NCBI GenBank assembly: GCA_913057785.1
Contig: CAJXPD010000081.1
Span: 1 to 37,677, forward strand
DNA length: 37,677 nt
Direction: 5' to 3'
From: an uncultured Lewinella sp.
GTDB taxonomy: Bacteria; Bacteroidota; Bacteroidia; Chitinophagales; Saprospiraceae
Positions 23,861 through 32,565 of the stretch are shown here, in pieces. The stretch's first letter is position 1; each line of letters starts with the position of its first letter. The notes below the pieces were generated by a model. It was not told the DNA's origin. It searched no databases and saw nothing but the letters and a program-made list of their open reading frames with translations. The translations under genes and the position numbers were made by a program.

Positions 23861-24270
23861 CGTTCGATTCTGTAGCTTTTTTCTATGATCTCTCGTAGAA
23901 CCCCATGGTCTACGTCCTCTAGCTTCTTAATATACAGGCACCCCCGCCCATGCTTATGAGGTCCAAGCCTCGCTAAGAGTTCCTTTTCTTTTTCTAAGTC
24001 AAACATCACATATACGGATAAATGGGCCTTGGCTGGCGAAAAGCCGACATTGAACCACTCGTACTCCTCACCATTTTTTCGCTGGTATTTATATTTCCCA
24101 AATCCAACTATGCTGACGCCCCAAATCTTGGGTTCCAAGCCCGTCACCTCTTGAATCATTTTCAAGATCTCCTTGCTGTCTGCTTTTCGTTTCTGATTCG
24201 AAACTGCCTCAATGAATTCGCCTACATCTCGTTCAGTTTCCGAATTGACTAAGCTCTTCTTTTTTGCCAT
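23857..24270 (-). CDS. DUF1801 (YdhG-like) protein
   Basis: 137 residues, one DUF1801 domain: YDHG-like fold with RDVGEFIEAV near the start, the core KIWGVSIVGFGKYKY, then GFSPAKAHLSVYVMF and a C-terminal helix DHGVLREIIEKSY. DUF1801 proteins are small soluble cytoplasmic proteins, some with iron or heme-related suggestions, but no established reaction. The domain is complete and of normal length. It overlaps the GH26-like gene by 4 bases. That pairing is odd, a cytoplasmic protein with an exported hydrolase, and may only reflect compact gene packing. Confidence 0.88.
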   Translation of the reverse strand: MAKKKSLVNSETERDVGEFIEAVSNQKRKADSKEILKMIQEVTGLEPKIWGVSIVGFGKYKYQRKNGEEYEWFNVGFSPAKAHLSVYVMFDLEKEKELLARLGPHKHGRGCLYIKKLEDVDHGVLREIIEKSYRIER

Positions 24271-24392
24271 GGCGTTGATTTTGGGTGTACAATCAAAGGG
24301 AAATGGAGTATTAAGCTAGCAAATTCCCGCAGCATCCCCAAAATGAAAGAATTCGTCATAGGACTTTACCGATTAATGCTCATCTTTGTAAT

Positions 24393-24917
24393 ATGGATCG
24401 GATCGCTACCATCATCAATCATTTGGAACAACATCTTGATCAGACGGTAAGCCTGGATCAGTTGGCCAAAGTAGCTTTCCTTTCTCCGGTGCAACTCTAT
24501 CGCATCTTCAAAAAGGCCACGGGTTTAACACCCATACAATATCATGAGCATTTGCGGATAGCCAAGGGGCTGGAACAATTGGTAGAAGTTGATTCTGTAG
24601 GGCAAGTGGCATTTGATCTGGGTTATAAGAATTACGAAACTTTTTCACGGGCCTTTAAAAAACTCTGTCATCTTTCTCCCAATGATATGCTTTGGGGGAT
24701 TGCTCGAGCAGAAGCTGAGCATCCAGATGGTAGATATATCTTGCTGCGGGAGGAGGCAAGGATGCAGCAGGTTGAACAACTGGTTCGGGTGAATGAGAAG
24801 AAGTTCTTGCACGCCGAACGCTTTCCGGTCTACCGGATTTATCCGCAAGCCAAAGGCAAGGCTAAAGTCCGACGGTGTGAACAAACAGAATCTTTCCTGT
24901 TAAAACAGTTTCAATAA
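24393..24917 (+). CDS. AraC-family HTH protein
   Basis: 174 residues: an N-terminal AraC double HTH (about 1-105) with VSLDQLAKVAFLSPVQLYRI, then VGQVAFDLGYKNYETFSRAF, followed by a short tail without a ligand-binding domain (about 105-174; EARMQQVEQLVRVNEKKF). It resembles the DNA-binding half of MarA/Rob-type regulators with the C-terminal GyrI-like part missing. The next gene, an alpha/beta hydrolase, starts 18 bases later on the same strand, so they are probably one operon and the regulator may control it. A TCATCTTTG word lies about 10 bases before the start. Confidence 0.85.
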   Translation: MDRIATIINHLEQHLDQTVSLDQLAKVAFLSPVQLYRIFKKATGLTPIQYHEHLRIAKGLEQLVEVDSVGQVAFDLGYKNYETFSRAFKKLCHLSPNDMLWGIARAEAEHPDGRYILLREEARMQQVEQLVRVNEKKFLHAERFPVYRIYPQAKGKAKVRRCEQTESFLLKQFQ

Positions 24918-24935
24918 ACTTTAAATCATTAATGG

Positions 24936-25841
24936 ATGGATCATAAAGTATCTTCAGCTTGTGCTGAGGACCGGACTTCCCTACGTCATACATTGAAGGA
25001 TGGAAGACAGCTCAGTTACGCCAAATATGGACAGCAAGACGGCTATCCCATTATCTTCTTGCATGGCTCACCAGGGTCCAGGATTGCTGTAGAAGAGGAG
25101 ATCTATAGCCACTTAGGTGTAGAGATAATCTATCCGGAACGACCTGGCTATGGATATTCTTCCCCAAACCCTAAAGCAAGTTTCAAATCATGGGCAGATG
25201 ATATAGTGAGCCTACTGGATCATTGGGGCATTGAACAGATTGATATAGCTGGAGCCTCAGCGGGAGGCGCTTATACGCTGGCTTGTATCGCCTTTTACCC
25301 TCATCGATTTCGCTCTGCTACCTTGATTGGCTCTGCCGCTCCACCACAAACGCCAAATTATCGCAAGGGTATGTTTTTAGGTAACCGCTTAGCGATCTGG
25401 CTGTCCCGGTATGCCCCCTTCCTCATCCGCGCAGCCAGCGGCAATTTTGCCAGGAAGTTCAAAAAATACCCAGATCAAGTCTGGCAACAAGTATCAAAAC
25501 AACTCTGTGAGGCCGATCAAACGATCCTTACAGAGGCTAAAAAGAAAGCCTACCCCGTTTTTGTAGACCACTTGATGGAAGCCTTTAGAAATGGAACGGA
25601 AGGGCATGTCGCTGATATCCGAAATATTGCCAGGCCCTGGGCTATTCCCTTTACCGCTATCCAATGCCCCGTGTATCTTTGGCATGGCATAGATGATACC
25701 TTGTCTCCCATTGCTGGGGCTAAAGCCATGGCTGCTTGGCTGCCGACAGCTAGGGCAGAATTTTTGCCGAATGCTGGACACTTACTTGCCGATGATGAAG
25801 TGATCTTGGAAAAGATTTTGTCTCAGATCTTAAATGTCTGA
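24936..25841 (+). CDS. Alpha/beta hydrolase
   Basis: 301 residues. The oxyanion-hole motif FLHGSPGSR (about 41-49) is typical of the proline iminopeptidase / haloalkane dehalogenase-like branch. The nucleophile is S108 in GASAGG, the acid is D253 or D254 in WHGIDDTLSP and the base is H282 in NAGHLLADDE. A lid region (about 140-215) is rich in basic and aromatic residues. No signal peptide, so cytoplasmic. Esterase, lipase or peptidase activity cannot be distinguished. It lies 18 bases after the AraC gene. ATG 24936 is used; another ATG at 24932 is out of frame. Confidence 0.9.
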   Translation: MDHKVSSACAEDRTSLRHTLKDGRQLSYAKYGQQDGYPIIFLHGSPGSRIAVEEEIYSHLGVEIIYPERPGYGYSSPNPKASFKSWADDIVSLLDHWGIEQIDIAGASAGGAYTLACIAFYPHRFRSATLIGSAAPPQTPNYRKGMFLGNRLAIWLSRYAPFLIRAASGNFARKFKKYPDQVWQQVSKQLCEADQTILTEAKKKAYPVFVDHLMEAFRNGTEGHVADIRNIARPWAIPFTAIQCPVYLWHGIDDTLSPIAGAKAMAAWLPTARAEFLPNAGHLLADDEVILEKILSQILNV

Positions 25842-25948
25842 GGCGTTGAAGCAGCCTTTTAGGTATCCCACTAGTCCTTTGTTTGTTCAGAAGGTTTGCC
25901 TGCCTTACAGGCAGCTTATTATTAGATACAATCTCAACACAAAGGATA

Positions 25949-27316
25949 ATGAAAAAAACACTACTCGTACTTTTCCTCGCTTTTAACTGCAATCTATTCG
26001 GCCAAATGCCTAACACCCTCACCCCCAGTGATAAAGTGTATGGCTTATCCAAGTTTTGGCAAGAGGTGAACTATAATTTTGTATACCTGAACAAAGTTGA
26101 TCGCGAACAATGGGAAGCAGATTATCGACTACTGATCTCAGAGGTGCAGACTACTGAGAACGACTATGAATATTACCGTCTACTGCAAAAATTCTGTGCT
26201 ACACTCAAAGATGGGCATACTAATGTTTACTTCCCTGAGGCTATTCAGGAGGAATTATACAATACCTACTTTGGTGAATATCGACTGTGGTCTACACATA
26301 TTGACGGTAAAGCTATTGTAAGTCGAGTCAATTTGAGCAAAAAGGATGAGCTACCCATCGGCACGGAGATTGTTGAAGTCAATGGGATGAATACCAAAGC
26401 CTATTTAGAGCAGAAGGTCATCCCCTATATTTCTTCTTCAACCGACTACATATTGTGGGATCTGGCGGTCTCTCGTATGTTTCAGGCTCCTAAAGGGACT
26501 AGCTTTGAAGTTAAGTTCAAGCTGCCCACTGGTAAGATAAAGTCGCTGAGCTTAACTCATTCTGAGACCACCGAAAAGGAGGTATATCCAGCCTTTGAAC
26601 CTTGGCAGTTAATGGAGTTCAAGTGGATCAATGAAGATATTGCTTATGTTTCACTCAACTCATTCGGGAATCCTAAGATCGACTCCTTGTTCATTGAGAA
26701 GTTGCCTGAGCTCTATAAAGCCAAAAAACTCATTGTGGATCTGCGCAAAAATGGAGGAGGGAACACGCCAATCGGAAGAGAAATCCTGGAGTATCTTACG
26801 ATTGATCCAGTACTCTACGGATCAAAAACGCGCAGTAGATTACACATTCCATCTTTTAAAGCCTGGGGTACCTGGACATCGGCCCAAGACACTGTGGGTG
26901 ACAGTTGGGCCACGCAGGAGTATTTGTCCTATCGAGACAATTATTTCCACGATTTCAATTACCAGGGGAGTAAGGTGCAATTAGATGCCAAACGTTTGGT
27001 GGTACCCACGGTACTGCTAATCGGTCATAATACAGCATCAGCAGCGGAGGATTTTCTCATCTATGCTGATAATCAGAAGCATATGACAAAAATCGGCGAG
27101 CCATCGTTTGGCAGTACTGGGCAACCCTTTCAATTCCGTTTACCGGGAGGAGGTTCGGCACGGGTTTGCACAAAGCAAGATACGTACCCTGACGGCCGGG
27201 AATTTGTCGGTGTAGGCATCCAACCTGACATTCTAGTTAAGAAGACTGTGCAAGATTTCCTTGAGGAAAAAGATCCAGCCCTAGAAAAGGCCATCGAATA
27301 TCTGGGGAAAGACTAA
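25949..27316 (+). CDS. Exported S41-family peptidase
   Basis: 455 residues from ATG 25949, at a signal peptide (MKKTLLVLFLAFNCNLFGQ); the longer frame adds 22 residues without any signal. The family pattern FCATLKDGHTNVYF (about 82-95) and the strand LIVDLRKNGGGNTPIGREIL (about 261-280) identify an S41 (C-terminal processing peptidase/tricorn-like) core. The nucleophile is S364 in GHNTASAAEDF, with E367 as the expected partner glutamate. The region between (about 115-215) resembles a PDZ-like insert. The substrate is unknown; such exported enzymes trim or degrade peptides in the periplasm. It is 107 bases downstream of the hydrolase on the same strand. Confidence 0.87.
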   Translation: MKKTLLVLFLAFNCNLFGQMPNTLTPSDKVYGLSKFWQEVNYNFVYLNKVDREQWEADYRLLISEVQTTENDYEYYRLLQKFCATLKDGHTNVYFPEAIQEELYNTYFGEYRLWSTHIDGKAIVSRVNLSKKDELPIGTEIVEVNGMNTKAYLEQKVIPYISSSTDYILWDLAVSRMFQAPKGTSFEVKFKLPTGKIKSLSLTHSETTEKEVYPAFEPWQLMEFKWINEDIAYVSLNSFGNPKIDSLFIEKLPELYKAKKLIVDLRKNGGGNTPIGREILEYLTIDPVLYGSKTRSRLHIPSFKAWGTWTSAQDTVGDSWATQEYLSYRDNYFHDFNYQGSKVQLDAKRLVVPTVLLIGHNTASAAEDFLIYADNQKHMTKIGEPSFGSTGQPFQFRLPGGGSARVCTKQDTYPDGREFVGVGIQPDILVKKTVQDFLEEKDPALEKAIEYLGKD

Positions 27317-27473
27317 TACTTCATTAAGTCCGGGCGTGTTTTGGCTCTGGGAGTTGACTTCGACTACATAGTAGTGGTTGTTTTTAGTTAACTTAGTTAA
27401 TGATTTGATTTATTAATTATTTGGCTGCGCATCTGGCTATCAAGCAAGACGTGTAACGAAAAAAATGCCTACC

Positions 27474-28328
27474 ATGAAGTTTAAACTCACCACAATAGTT
27501 GTTCTATTACTGTGGAGCTGTCAAACGGAAGTTGCAGAGACTCCCCCGACGCCTACGGCTCCGGAAGTATCACGCCCCGCTTCCTACCAAGCTGCGCCTG
27601 AGGTCCTACAGACTTGGGTGGATGCCCGAGCAGGCACTGGTGCCCCGGTGCATTGGATTGCGGAAGGTGCGGTATACGAATATCCATCGGGGAAGAAACT
27701 ATTTGGAATGATTGGGTTTGATAGTTCGACCATTATTTGGCCAGAAGAGGAAGGCGGAGATATTATTCATCTTACACGTAAAACCTTCGCTTATACGGAT
27801 CCAGAAACGGGGGAGGTATTGAAGGAATTCAATGGGAATCCAGTCAAGGCTATTGCTTATCCCTACCAGATGATTACTTATCGCTTCGAAAATGATCGCA
27901 TCTTCGGAGATGTGGAACAAGGGGTAGGGGAGCGGAAGCAAGTGATAGAGGCGAAGGATGGAATACCCTATCGAAAGGTAGGTAATAGCTTCATCTATAA
28001 TGCCTCGGTATTTCTTGACTTGGAATTGCCTGGAGGCAATCGATACGAGGCTTGGGAGAACTATGACTTTTTCATTCATCCAGAAGGGACCGTAGAAGAG
28101 CCTCATCAAATGAGTTGGCAACGCTATGGTAATCTTCCGAGTTGGGCAGGCCCCGGAAAATGCATTACGCACCTACATTCTTGGCGCGTAGAAAACCACG
28201 ATGAATTCCCTGCACAAATTTTGGCCTGGGCGAAGGCTGAGCAGCCGAAATGGTTGGTACCACCAGCAGACTTAGCGGAGGTAAGGGCCATTCAGCAGGG
28301 CGAAGGTGGTCCGGGATGGAGTGATTAA
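27474..28328 (+). CDS. DUF1838-like lipoprotein
   Basis: 284 residues from ATG 27474 (an upstream in-frame ATG at 27465 is possible). The lipoprotein signal is MKFKLTTIVVLLLWSCQ with lipobox LWSC. A proline/threonine-rich linker follows, then a domain with TDPETGEVLKEFNGNPVKAI, YPYQMITYRF and a closing helix-rich part MSWQRYGNLPSW, RVENHDEFPAQIL and KWLVPPADL. This order (DPxTGEVL, then paired strands, then W-x-R and a Pro-rich C-terminus) matches DUF1838, a family of exported proteins of unknown function. It is anchored in a membrane, probably the outer one. It sits alone, 148 bases after the S41 peptidase. Confidence 0.75.
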   Translation: MKFKLTTIVVLLLWSCQTEVAETPPTPTAPEVSRPASYQAAPEVLQTWVDARAGTGAPVHWIAEGAVYEYPSGKKLFGMIGFDSSTIIWPEEEGGDIIHLTRKTFAYTDPETGEVLKEFNGNPVKAIAYPYQMITYRFENDRIFGDVEQGVGERKQVIEAKDGIPYRKVGNSFIYNASVFLDLELPGGNRYEAWENYDFFIHPEGTVEEPHQMSWQRYGNLPSWAGPGKCITHLHSWRVENHDEFPAQILAWAKAEQPKWLVPPADLAEVRAIQQGEGGPGWSD

Positions 28329-28471
28329 GTGCGTTTAGAAGCTTTACTAGAAATTGTCACTTACAAATTTTGCCGTTTACTTAGGTTTCTTTGCTGTTTA
28401 CTGAATTCGGCCGCGCATGATGCTGAAAGTCGCTAGATTACAATCATTCTCAAATAAGAAAAACCAAGCTG

Positions 28472-28858
28472 ATGAGTAATCTAGCAGTTGTTCAAAAAGC
28501 CTATCAAGATTTTGGTGAAGGAAATATTCCTGCCGTCCTGGCCGTACTTGATGATAATGTAAAATGGATGGGGGCAAGCGGCTTCCCGTTCCACGAAGGA
28601 GATGGTGTAGTAGTGGGACCGCAGAATATTCTGGAAACTATCTTTGCCAGGATACCGGAATTCTTTACTGACTTCGCTATTGATGTTCAACGCTTGTACG
28701 AAAGCGGAGATACAGTGATTGTAGAAAGCTATTTCAAAGGGGTTTGGAAAGCCACAGGCAAGTCTTTCCAAGCTAATGGTATTACGCTTTGGGACCTCAA
28801 AGATGGCAAGGTAACTCGAACTTTTGAAGCGATCGATACTGGGGCTATGATGAACTAG
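28472..28858 (+). CDS. NTF2-like (SnoaL/ketosteroid-isomerase-fold) protein
   Basis: 128 residues forming one NTF2-like cone: VQKAYQDFGEGNIPAVLAVL (helices), then DNVKWMGASGFPFHEGDGVV, VGPQNILETIF, DVQRLYESGDTVIVESYFKG and GITLWDLKDGKVTRTFEAID. The acidic and aromatic pocket residues typical of SnoaL-type enzymes are present, but this fold serves isomerases, hydrolases and binding proteins alike. No signal peptide, so cytoplasmic. It is alone on the transcript and ends just before a terminator-like hairpin at 28894. Confidence 0.85.
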   Translation: MSNLAVVQKAYQDFGEGNIPAVLAVLDDNVKWMGASGFPFHEGDGVVVGPQNILETIFARIPEFFTDFAIDVQRLYESGDTVIVESYFKGVWKATGKSFQANGITLWDLKDGKVTRTFEAIDTGAMMN

Positions 28859-28893
28859 AGATCTGCCGTTGCAGATTAATATTATATCAAGCG

Positions 28894-28944
28894 AGCGCCT
28901 GGCTGACATCTACCCAAGGATGTGGTCAGGCGCTTGTCGTTTTA
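28894..28944 (+). terminator. Terminator between convergent genes
   Basis: AGCGCCTG (28894-28901) and CAGGCGCT (28927-28934) pair perfectly, with ACATC/GATGT extending the stem beyond a small internal mismatch, and TTTT at 28940-28943. It closes the NTF2-like gene; the minus-strand gene ends at 28969. Confidence 0.7.
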
Positions 28945-28968
28945 GACGTTGGCAGTCATCTTGTGGCC

Positions 28969-29898
28969 TTATTGACTTAGGGCTGGCCAACCAGCAACAT
29001 ATATATTGCTCATGCCTTTGGAGAAATCAGTTTCTCTCCAACTGGAAAAGAGTATAACTTCCCCGTCCGCAGAAAGCAAGGGCGAGTCCTCATAGGAAGA
29101 AGAATTGATAGGACTCGGCAATAGTTGAGCCTTCGACCATTTCCCCGCCTGCAGTTGACCAAGGTATAAATCATCACCTCCTAAACCTTGTTTTCTGATT
29201 GAGCTCAAGATTAAGGTACTCCCTGACTCATCAATATAGCCAGGCCACTCTCCCGCTGAAGAGTTTATGGAATCACTAAGAATGGTAACGGACTGAAAGT
29301 GGCCATCAATATATTGAGCATAGTAGATATCCCAAGATCCTAAGCGATTGGAAGCGAAGTAGGTCATTCCTTGCTTGTTCATGGTGAGACAACATTCCTG
29401 GCCATCTGAATTGATTGGGAAATCTAATACTTCAGGGCTTCCCCAGCTCTGGTCCTGCACCGGGACTTTCCAAATATTCCACTCCTTATTTAGCCCTTCT
29501 TTTTCGGGAAGGCGTTTGGATGTGAAAAATGCCCAGGCACCATCCGGCGAGAAACTAAGCCCTGCATCATAATGCTCACCGGAGAAGGCCAATTGTTCCG
29601 GCACCTCCCATTTACCATCCACAAAAGCACTGCGGAAGAGGGTAGATTGTTTGAAATCCTGGTCCGACCTACTGAAGTACAGTGTGTCATTCCCTTCAGC
29701 AATCGCATTAATTGTTTCGTGGAAATTCGAGCTAGAAATAACTCCAGGGGCCAGCACTTGAGGCGCTGAAGCGATTTCAGTGAAGGGTTCCTGTACCGTT
29801 TCCGGACGATGGCAAGCGAAAAGGAGACCAAGGAAGAATGAGACTAAGACTGCCCTGCCTATAAACCTAGAGACAACAAGCTCGGTGTTCATAGTCAT
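28969..29898 (-). CDS. PD40/TolB-like propeller lipoprotein
   Basis: 309 residues. Lipoprotein signal with the lipobox LFAC near residue 29. The rest repeats the PD40 pattern of WD40-like beta-propellers: GLSFSPDGAWAFFTSKR, CLTMNKQGMTYFASNRLGSW, GYIDESGSTLILSSIR and PLLSADGEVILFSSWRE. These repeats form the TolB-type propeller, which binds proteins or peptides. The gene's ATG overlaps the stop of the hydrolase/deacylase fusion upstream (ATGA at 29895-29898), so it is made from the same transcript and probably works with it at the cell surface or in the periplasm. Confidence 0.85.
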   Translation of the reverse strand: MTMNTELVVSRFIGRAVLVSFFLGLLFACHRPETVQEPFTEIASAPQVLAPGVISSSNFHETINAIAEGNDTLYFSRSDQDFKQSTLFRSAFVDGKWEVPEQLAFSGEHYDAGLSFSPDGAWAFFTSKRLPEKEGLNKEWNIWKVPVQDQSWGSPEVLDFPINSDGQECCLTMNKQGMTYFASNRLGSWDIYYAQYIDGHFQSVTILSDSINSSAGEWPGYIDESGSTLILSSIRKQGLGGDDLYLGQLQAGKWSKAQLLPSPINSSSYEDSPLLSADGEVILFSSWRETDFSKGMSNIYVAGWPALSQ

Positions 29899-32378
29899 CG
29901 CTTGATTAACATCCCAGGATGCGTTTTGGTGGCTTCCCCTTTATCATAGACCGCCTGTCCATTTACCCAAACCCTCCGAATTCCTGAGGATAGGGCTGAG
30001 GGAGACTGGATCGAAGCATTGTCCTGAACGGTTTCTGGGTCAAACAGTACCAAATCTGCAAAATAGCCGGGTGTGATCAAGCCTCGATTGCGAATGCCTA
30101 GCTTTTCCGCAGGTAGCCCTGTCATTTTGTGAATAGCGGAGGGTAAGGACAGCACCCCTAATTCGCGAACATACCGGCCCAACACACGGGTAAAGGCACC
30201 GTGCCCTCTGGGATGTCCACGCATAGCTCCATCTGAACAAATACTGGTGTGTTCCCATCTAAGGAAGTTAGCGATGTCTTGCTCACTCATCGAAGTGGCA
30301 ACGATAGCTCCAGATTCTCCGGTTTTCTCTCCCTCTCTAATGATTCGCAGCAGCGCTTCAGCCTCGCCTTCTTCATTCATTTGCCCGATTTCGGTAATGG
30401 TTTTTCCTTCAAATGCTCGATTGGCTGGGAAATTGACCATCACTGAGGCTGCTGGATCGAAGAGTTCCTCGGTCGCAAATTGAGCACTGGCTAAGCTTTG
30501 GAAGTCCTTCTTGGGAAATAGAACACGCGGCGTGGAAGACCACATGGTGTAGGGATATACATCAGCACTGATATCTATGCCTTGTTGTCTAACGCGTTGT
30601 AGGAGTTGGAGCAAGGAAGATGAGGAGCCCCAACGACTGCGTTGCGCAATCTTGATGTGGGTAATTTGTACGGGAAGCTTTGCTTCACGTCCGATATCGA
30701 TGATTTCACCGATCGCTTCATCTTGATATACATCTTCGCTGCGTATATGACTGAGGTAGGTGCCCTTATGCTTTGCGGCTACTTTAGCCAATTCAATTAC
30801 CTCTGCTGTATTGCTGTAAAATGCTGCTTCATACTCCAAGCCGGAAGACAACCCAAGGGACCCTTTCTTTAGCTCTTCTTCTAACAGGGCTTTCATGGCT
30901 TCAATCTCCCCAGGCTTCGCTTTCCGCAGCACATCGCCGTCCATGGCCTTGCTGCGTATACTGGAATGGCCGGTGAAACTGGCGATGTTGACACTGATCG
31001 GTTGAGCCTTGAGTTGGGCCGCCAAACTATCCATCGGGTTTGATCCACCGTCTTGCCCGACCACGATGGTCGTGACGCCCTGGTTGGTAGCGGCAATACA
31101 GGAGGGATTCTCCTTCAGCCCCCAATCATGATGGCTATGGCTATCGATAAATCCAGGAGCCAAGGTGAGGCCTTGGCCATTAGTGTGAGGCTCACCCGGA
31201 GCTACCGGCAGTTTGCCGACCTCCTGAATGCGATTATCTACTATCCGCACATCGGCTTTGAATGCGGGTAATCCGCTACCGTCGACAATTTGGACATTGC
31301 TGATGATTTCGGTCTGAGGGAGTCGCCACGGCTTTCCCTCCAAGAAGTTTTTCACCAGCCGCATCCCTCTTGCGTTTGAACCATTAGACAAGACCACTAA
31401 GGTTCTGTTATCTTCCAAATACCGCACTAAGAGGTTTCTGAAGCCTACCCATCCTCCAGTATGGGATACTACCTTGCCCTCCTCGGAGATGAACCAGCCA
31501 AAACCATAAGTAGTAGCTTCTCCATTGTTGAGTTTGGCAGGGGTAATGGCTTCCTGGAAAGTGGAGGTCTTTACTAGTTTCTCGGTGTACAGTGCTTGAT
31601 CCCATTTCAGTAGATCCTCTGCCGAAGAGTAGATATTCCCATCTCCAATGATACCATCAAATCGGACGAGATCATTTTTGACGATTTTTCCTCCTTCATA
31701 CCGAAAGCCAAAGACTCTGGATGCTGGCGCTTCTCCGAGTTTAAGATTGTAAACATAGGTGTTCTGTAAGCCAAGCGTGGTGATATTGGCCTTGAAAAAC
31801 TGATCTACGGGTTCTCCAGAAACTGCTTCGATCAGGGAGGCAAGGGTAGTATAATTAGTATTGGAATACTGCCATTCTTCCCCTGGCTCAAAGACGAGTG
31901 GCGGTTTATTTTGCTTAAGCAGTTGTAGGAGATGCGCATTGGTTAAGGTATCTGCCAGGTTCATGTCACGAGCCGCCATCTCGAAATACTCCGGCAAGCC
32001 AGATACTTGATTCATGATTTGGCGTATGGTGATGGCAGGGTAAGGAAAATCGTCTAGATGCTTTTGTACTGGGTCATCATAATCCAGCTTGCCTTGTTCT
32101 TGCAGCATCATGACCATCATAGCATAAAACTGCTTGGAGATAGAGGCAAGATTAAAGGCGGATTGGATGTTCAGCGGTTTTCCGCTTTGGGCATTGGACC
32201 ATCCCAGAGCCTTTTGGTATACGATCTGCCCCTCTTCGGCCACCAAGGCCACTCCACTGAATAGGTGTCGGTCATGGAGGTAGGTTAAGATGGAGTCAAT
32301 GGGTTGGTAGGTCTGGGAGGATTGTGGGCGAGCCACAAATGGCAACACTAGTAAGCTAAATACAATTATTCTCTTCAT
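29895..32378 (-). CDS. Fusion: serine hydrolase (PBP-like) + N-acyl-D-amino-acid deacylase
   Basis: 827 residues from ATG 32378, at a signal peptide (MKRIIVFSLLVLPFVARPQS). The N-terminal half (about 22-345) is a class C beta-lactamase/PBP-like hydrolase: S79-x-x-K82 (ASISKQF), Y171-S-N173 (YSNTNY), H306-T-G-G. The C-terminal half (about 355-827) is an amidohydrolase of the D-aminoacylase type: H414-x-H416 in IDSHSHHD, GLSSGLEYE (about 509-516), H544 in YLSHIRSE, H574 in QITHIKIAQ, and D716 in SDGAMRGHPRGHGAF, then KMTGLPAEKLG and the VNG strand. D-aminoacylases release D-amino acids from N-acylated forms; the N-terminal fold includes D-aminopeptidases, so one polypeptide may process D-amino-acid peptides. 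Exported. Coupled to the PD40 lipoprotein by an ATGA overlap. Confidence 0.87.
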   Translation of the reverse strand: MKRIIVFSLLVLPFVARPQSSQTYQPIDSILTYLHDRHLFSGVALVAEEGQIVYQKALGWSNAQSGKPLNIQSAFNLASISKQFYAMMVMMLQEQGKLDYDDPVQKHLDDFPYPAITIRQIMNQVSGLPEYFEMAARDMNLADTLTNAHLLQLLKQNKPPLVFEPGEEWQYSNTNYTTLASLIEAVSGEPVDQFFKANITTLGLQNTYVYNLKLGEAPASRVFGFRYEGGKIVKNDLVRFDGIIGDGNIYSSAEDLLKWDQALYTEKLVKTSTFQEAITPAKLNNGEATTYGFGWFISEEGKVVSHTGGWVGFRNLLVRYLEDNRTLVVLSNGSNARGMRLVKNFLEGKPWRLPQTEIISNVQIVDGSGLPAFKADVRIVDNRIQEVGKLPVAPGEPHTNGQGLTLAPGFIDSHSHHDWGLKENPSCIAATNQGVTTIVVGQDGGSNPMDSLAAQLKAQPISVNIASFTGHSSIRSKAMDGDVLRKAKPGEIEAMKALLEEELKKGSLGLSSGLEYEAAFYSNTAEVIELAKVAAKHKGTYLSHIRSEDVYQDEAIGEIIDIGREAKLPVQITHIKIAQRSRWGSSSSLLQLLQRVRQQGIDISADVYPYTMWSSTPRVLFPKKDFQSLASAQFATEELFDPAASVMVNFPANRAFEGKTITEIGQMNEEGEAEALLRIIREGEKTGESGAIVATSMSEQDIANFLRWEHTSICSDGAMRGHPRGHGAFTRVLGRYVRELGVLSLPSAIHKMTGLPAEKLGIRNRGLITPGYFADLVLFDPETVQDNASIQSPSALSSGIRRVWVNGQAVYDKGEATKTHPGMLIKR

Positions 32379-32565
32379 CGGGCAAATGGATCTTATTGCT
32401 AACAATTTAGCGCAAAAGCCCAAAGATTAAAAATGGATGAAGGGATAAAATCTAAAATACAACGACCCTATGGTACGCATGACCAAGATACCTCAGGAAA
32501 CCTTTCAATGACTGACTACCAATTGTAAGGCTAATCCAGATCGAACCAGCTCAAAAATTTTTAAA

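Noticed and set aside
27699..28172. Minus-strand 157-codon frame inside the DUF1838-like gene
   Set aside because: Antisense to a lipoprotein gene with recognisable motifs; composition typical of a shadow frame.
28481..28909. Minus-strand 142-codon frame over the NTF2-like gene
   Set aside because: It is antisense to a clear NTF2-fold protein and has no features of its own.
32379..32423. Upstream extension of the fusion enzyme
   Set aside because: The signal peptide begins at 32378; the 15 extra residues have no role that I can see.
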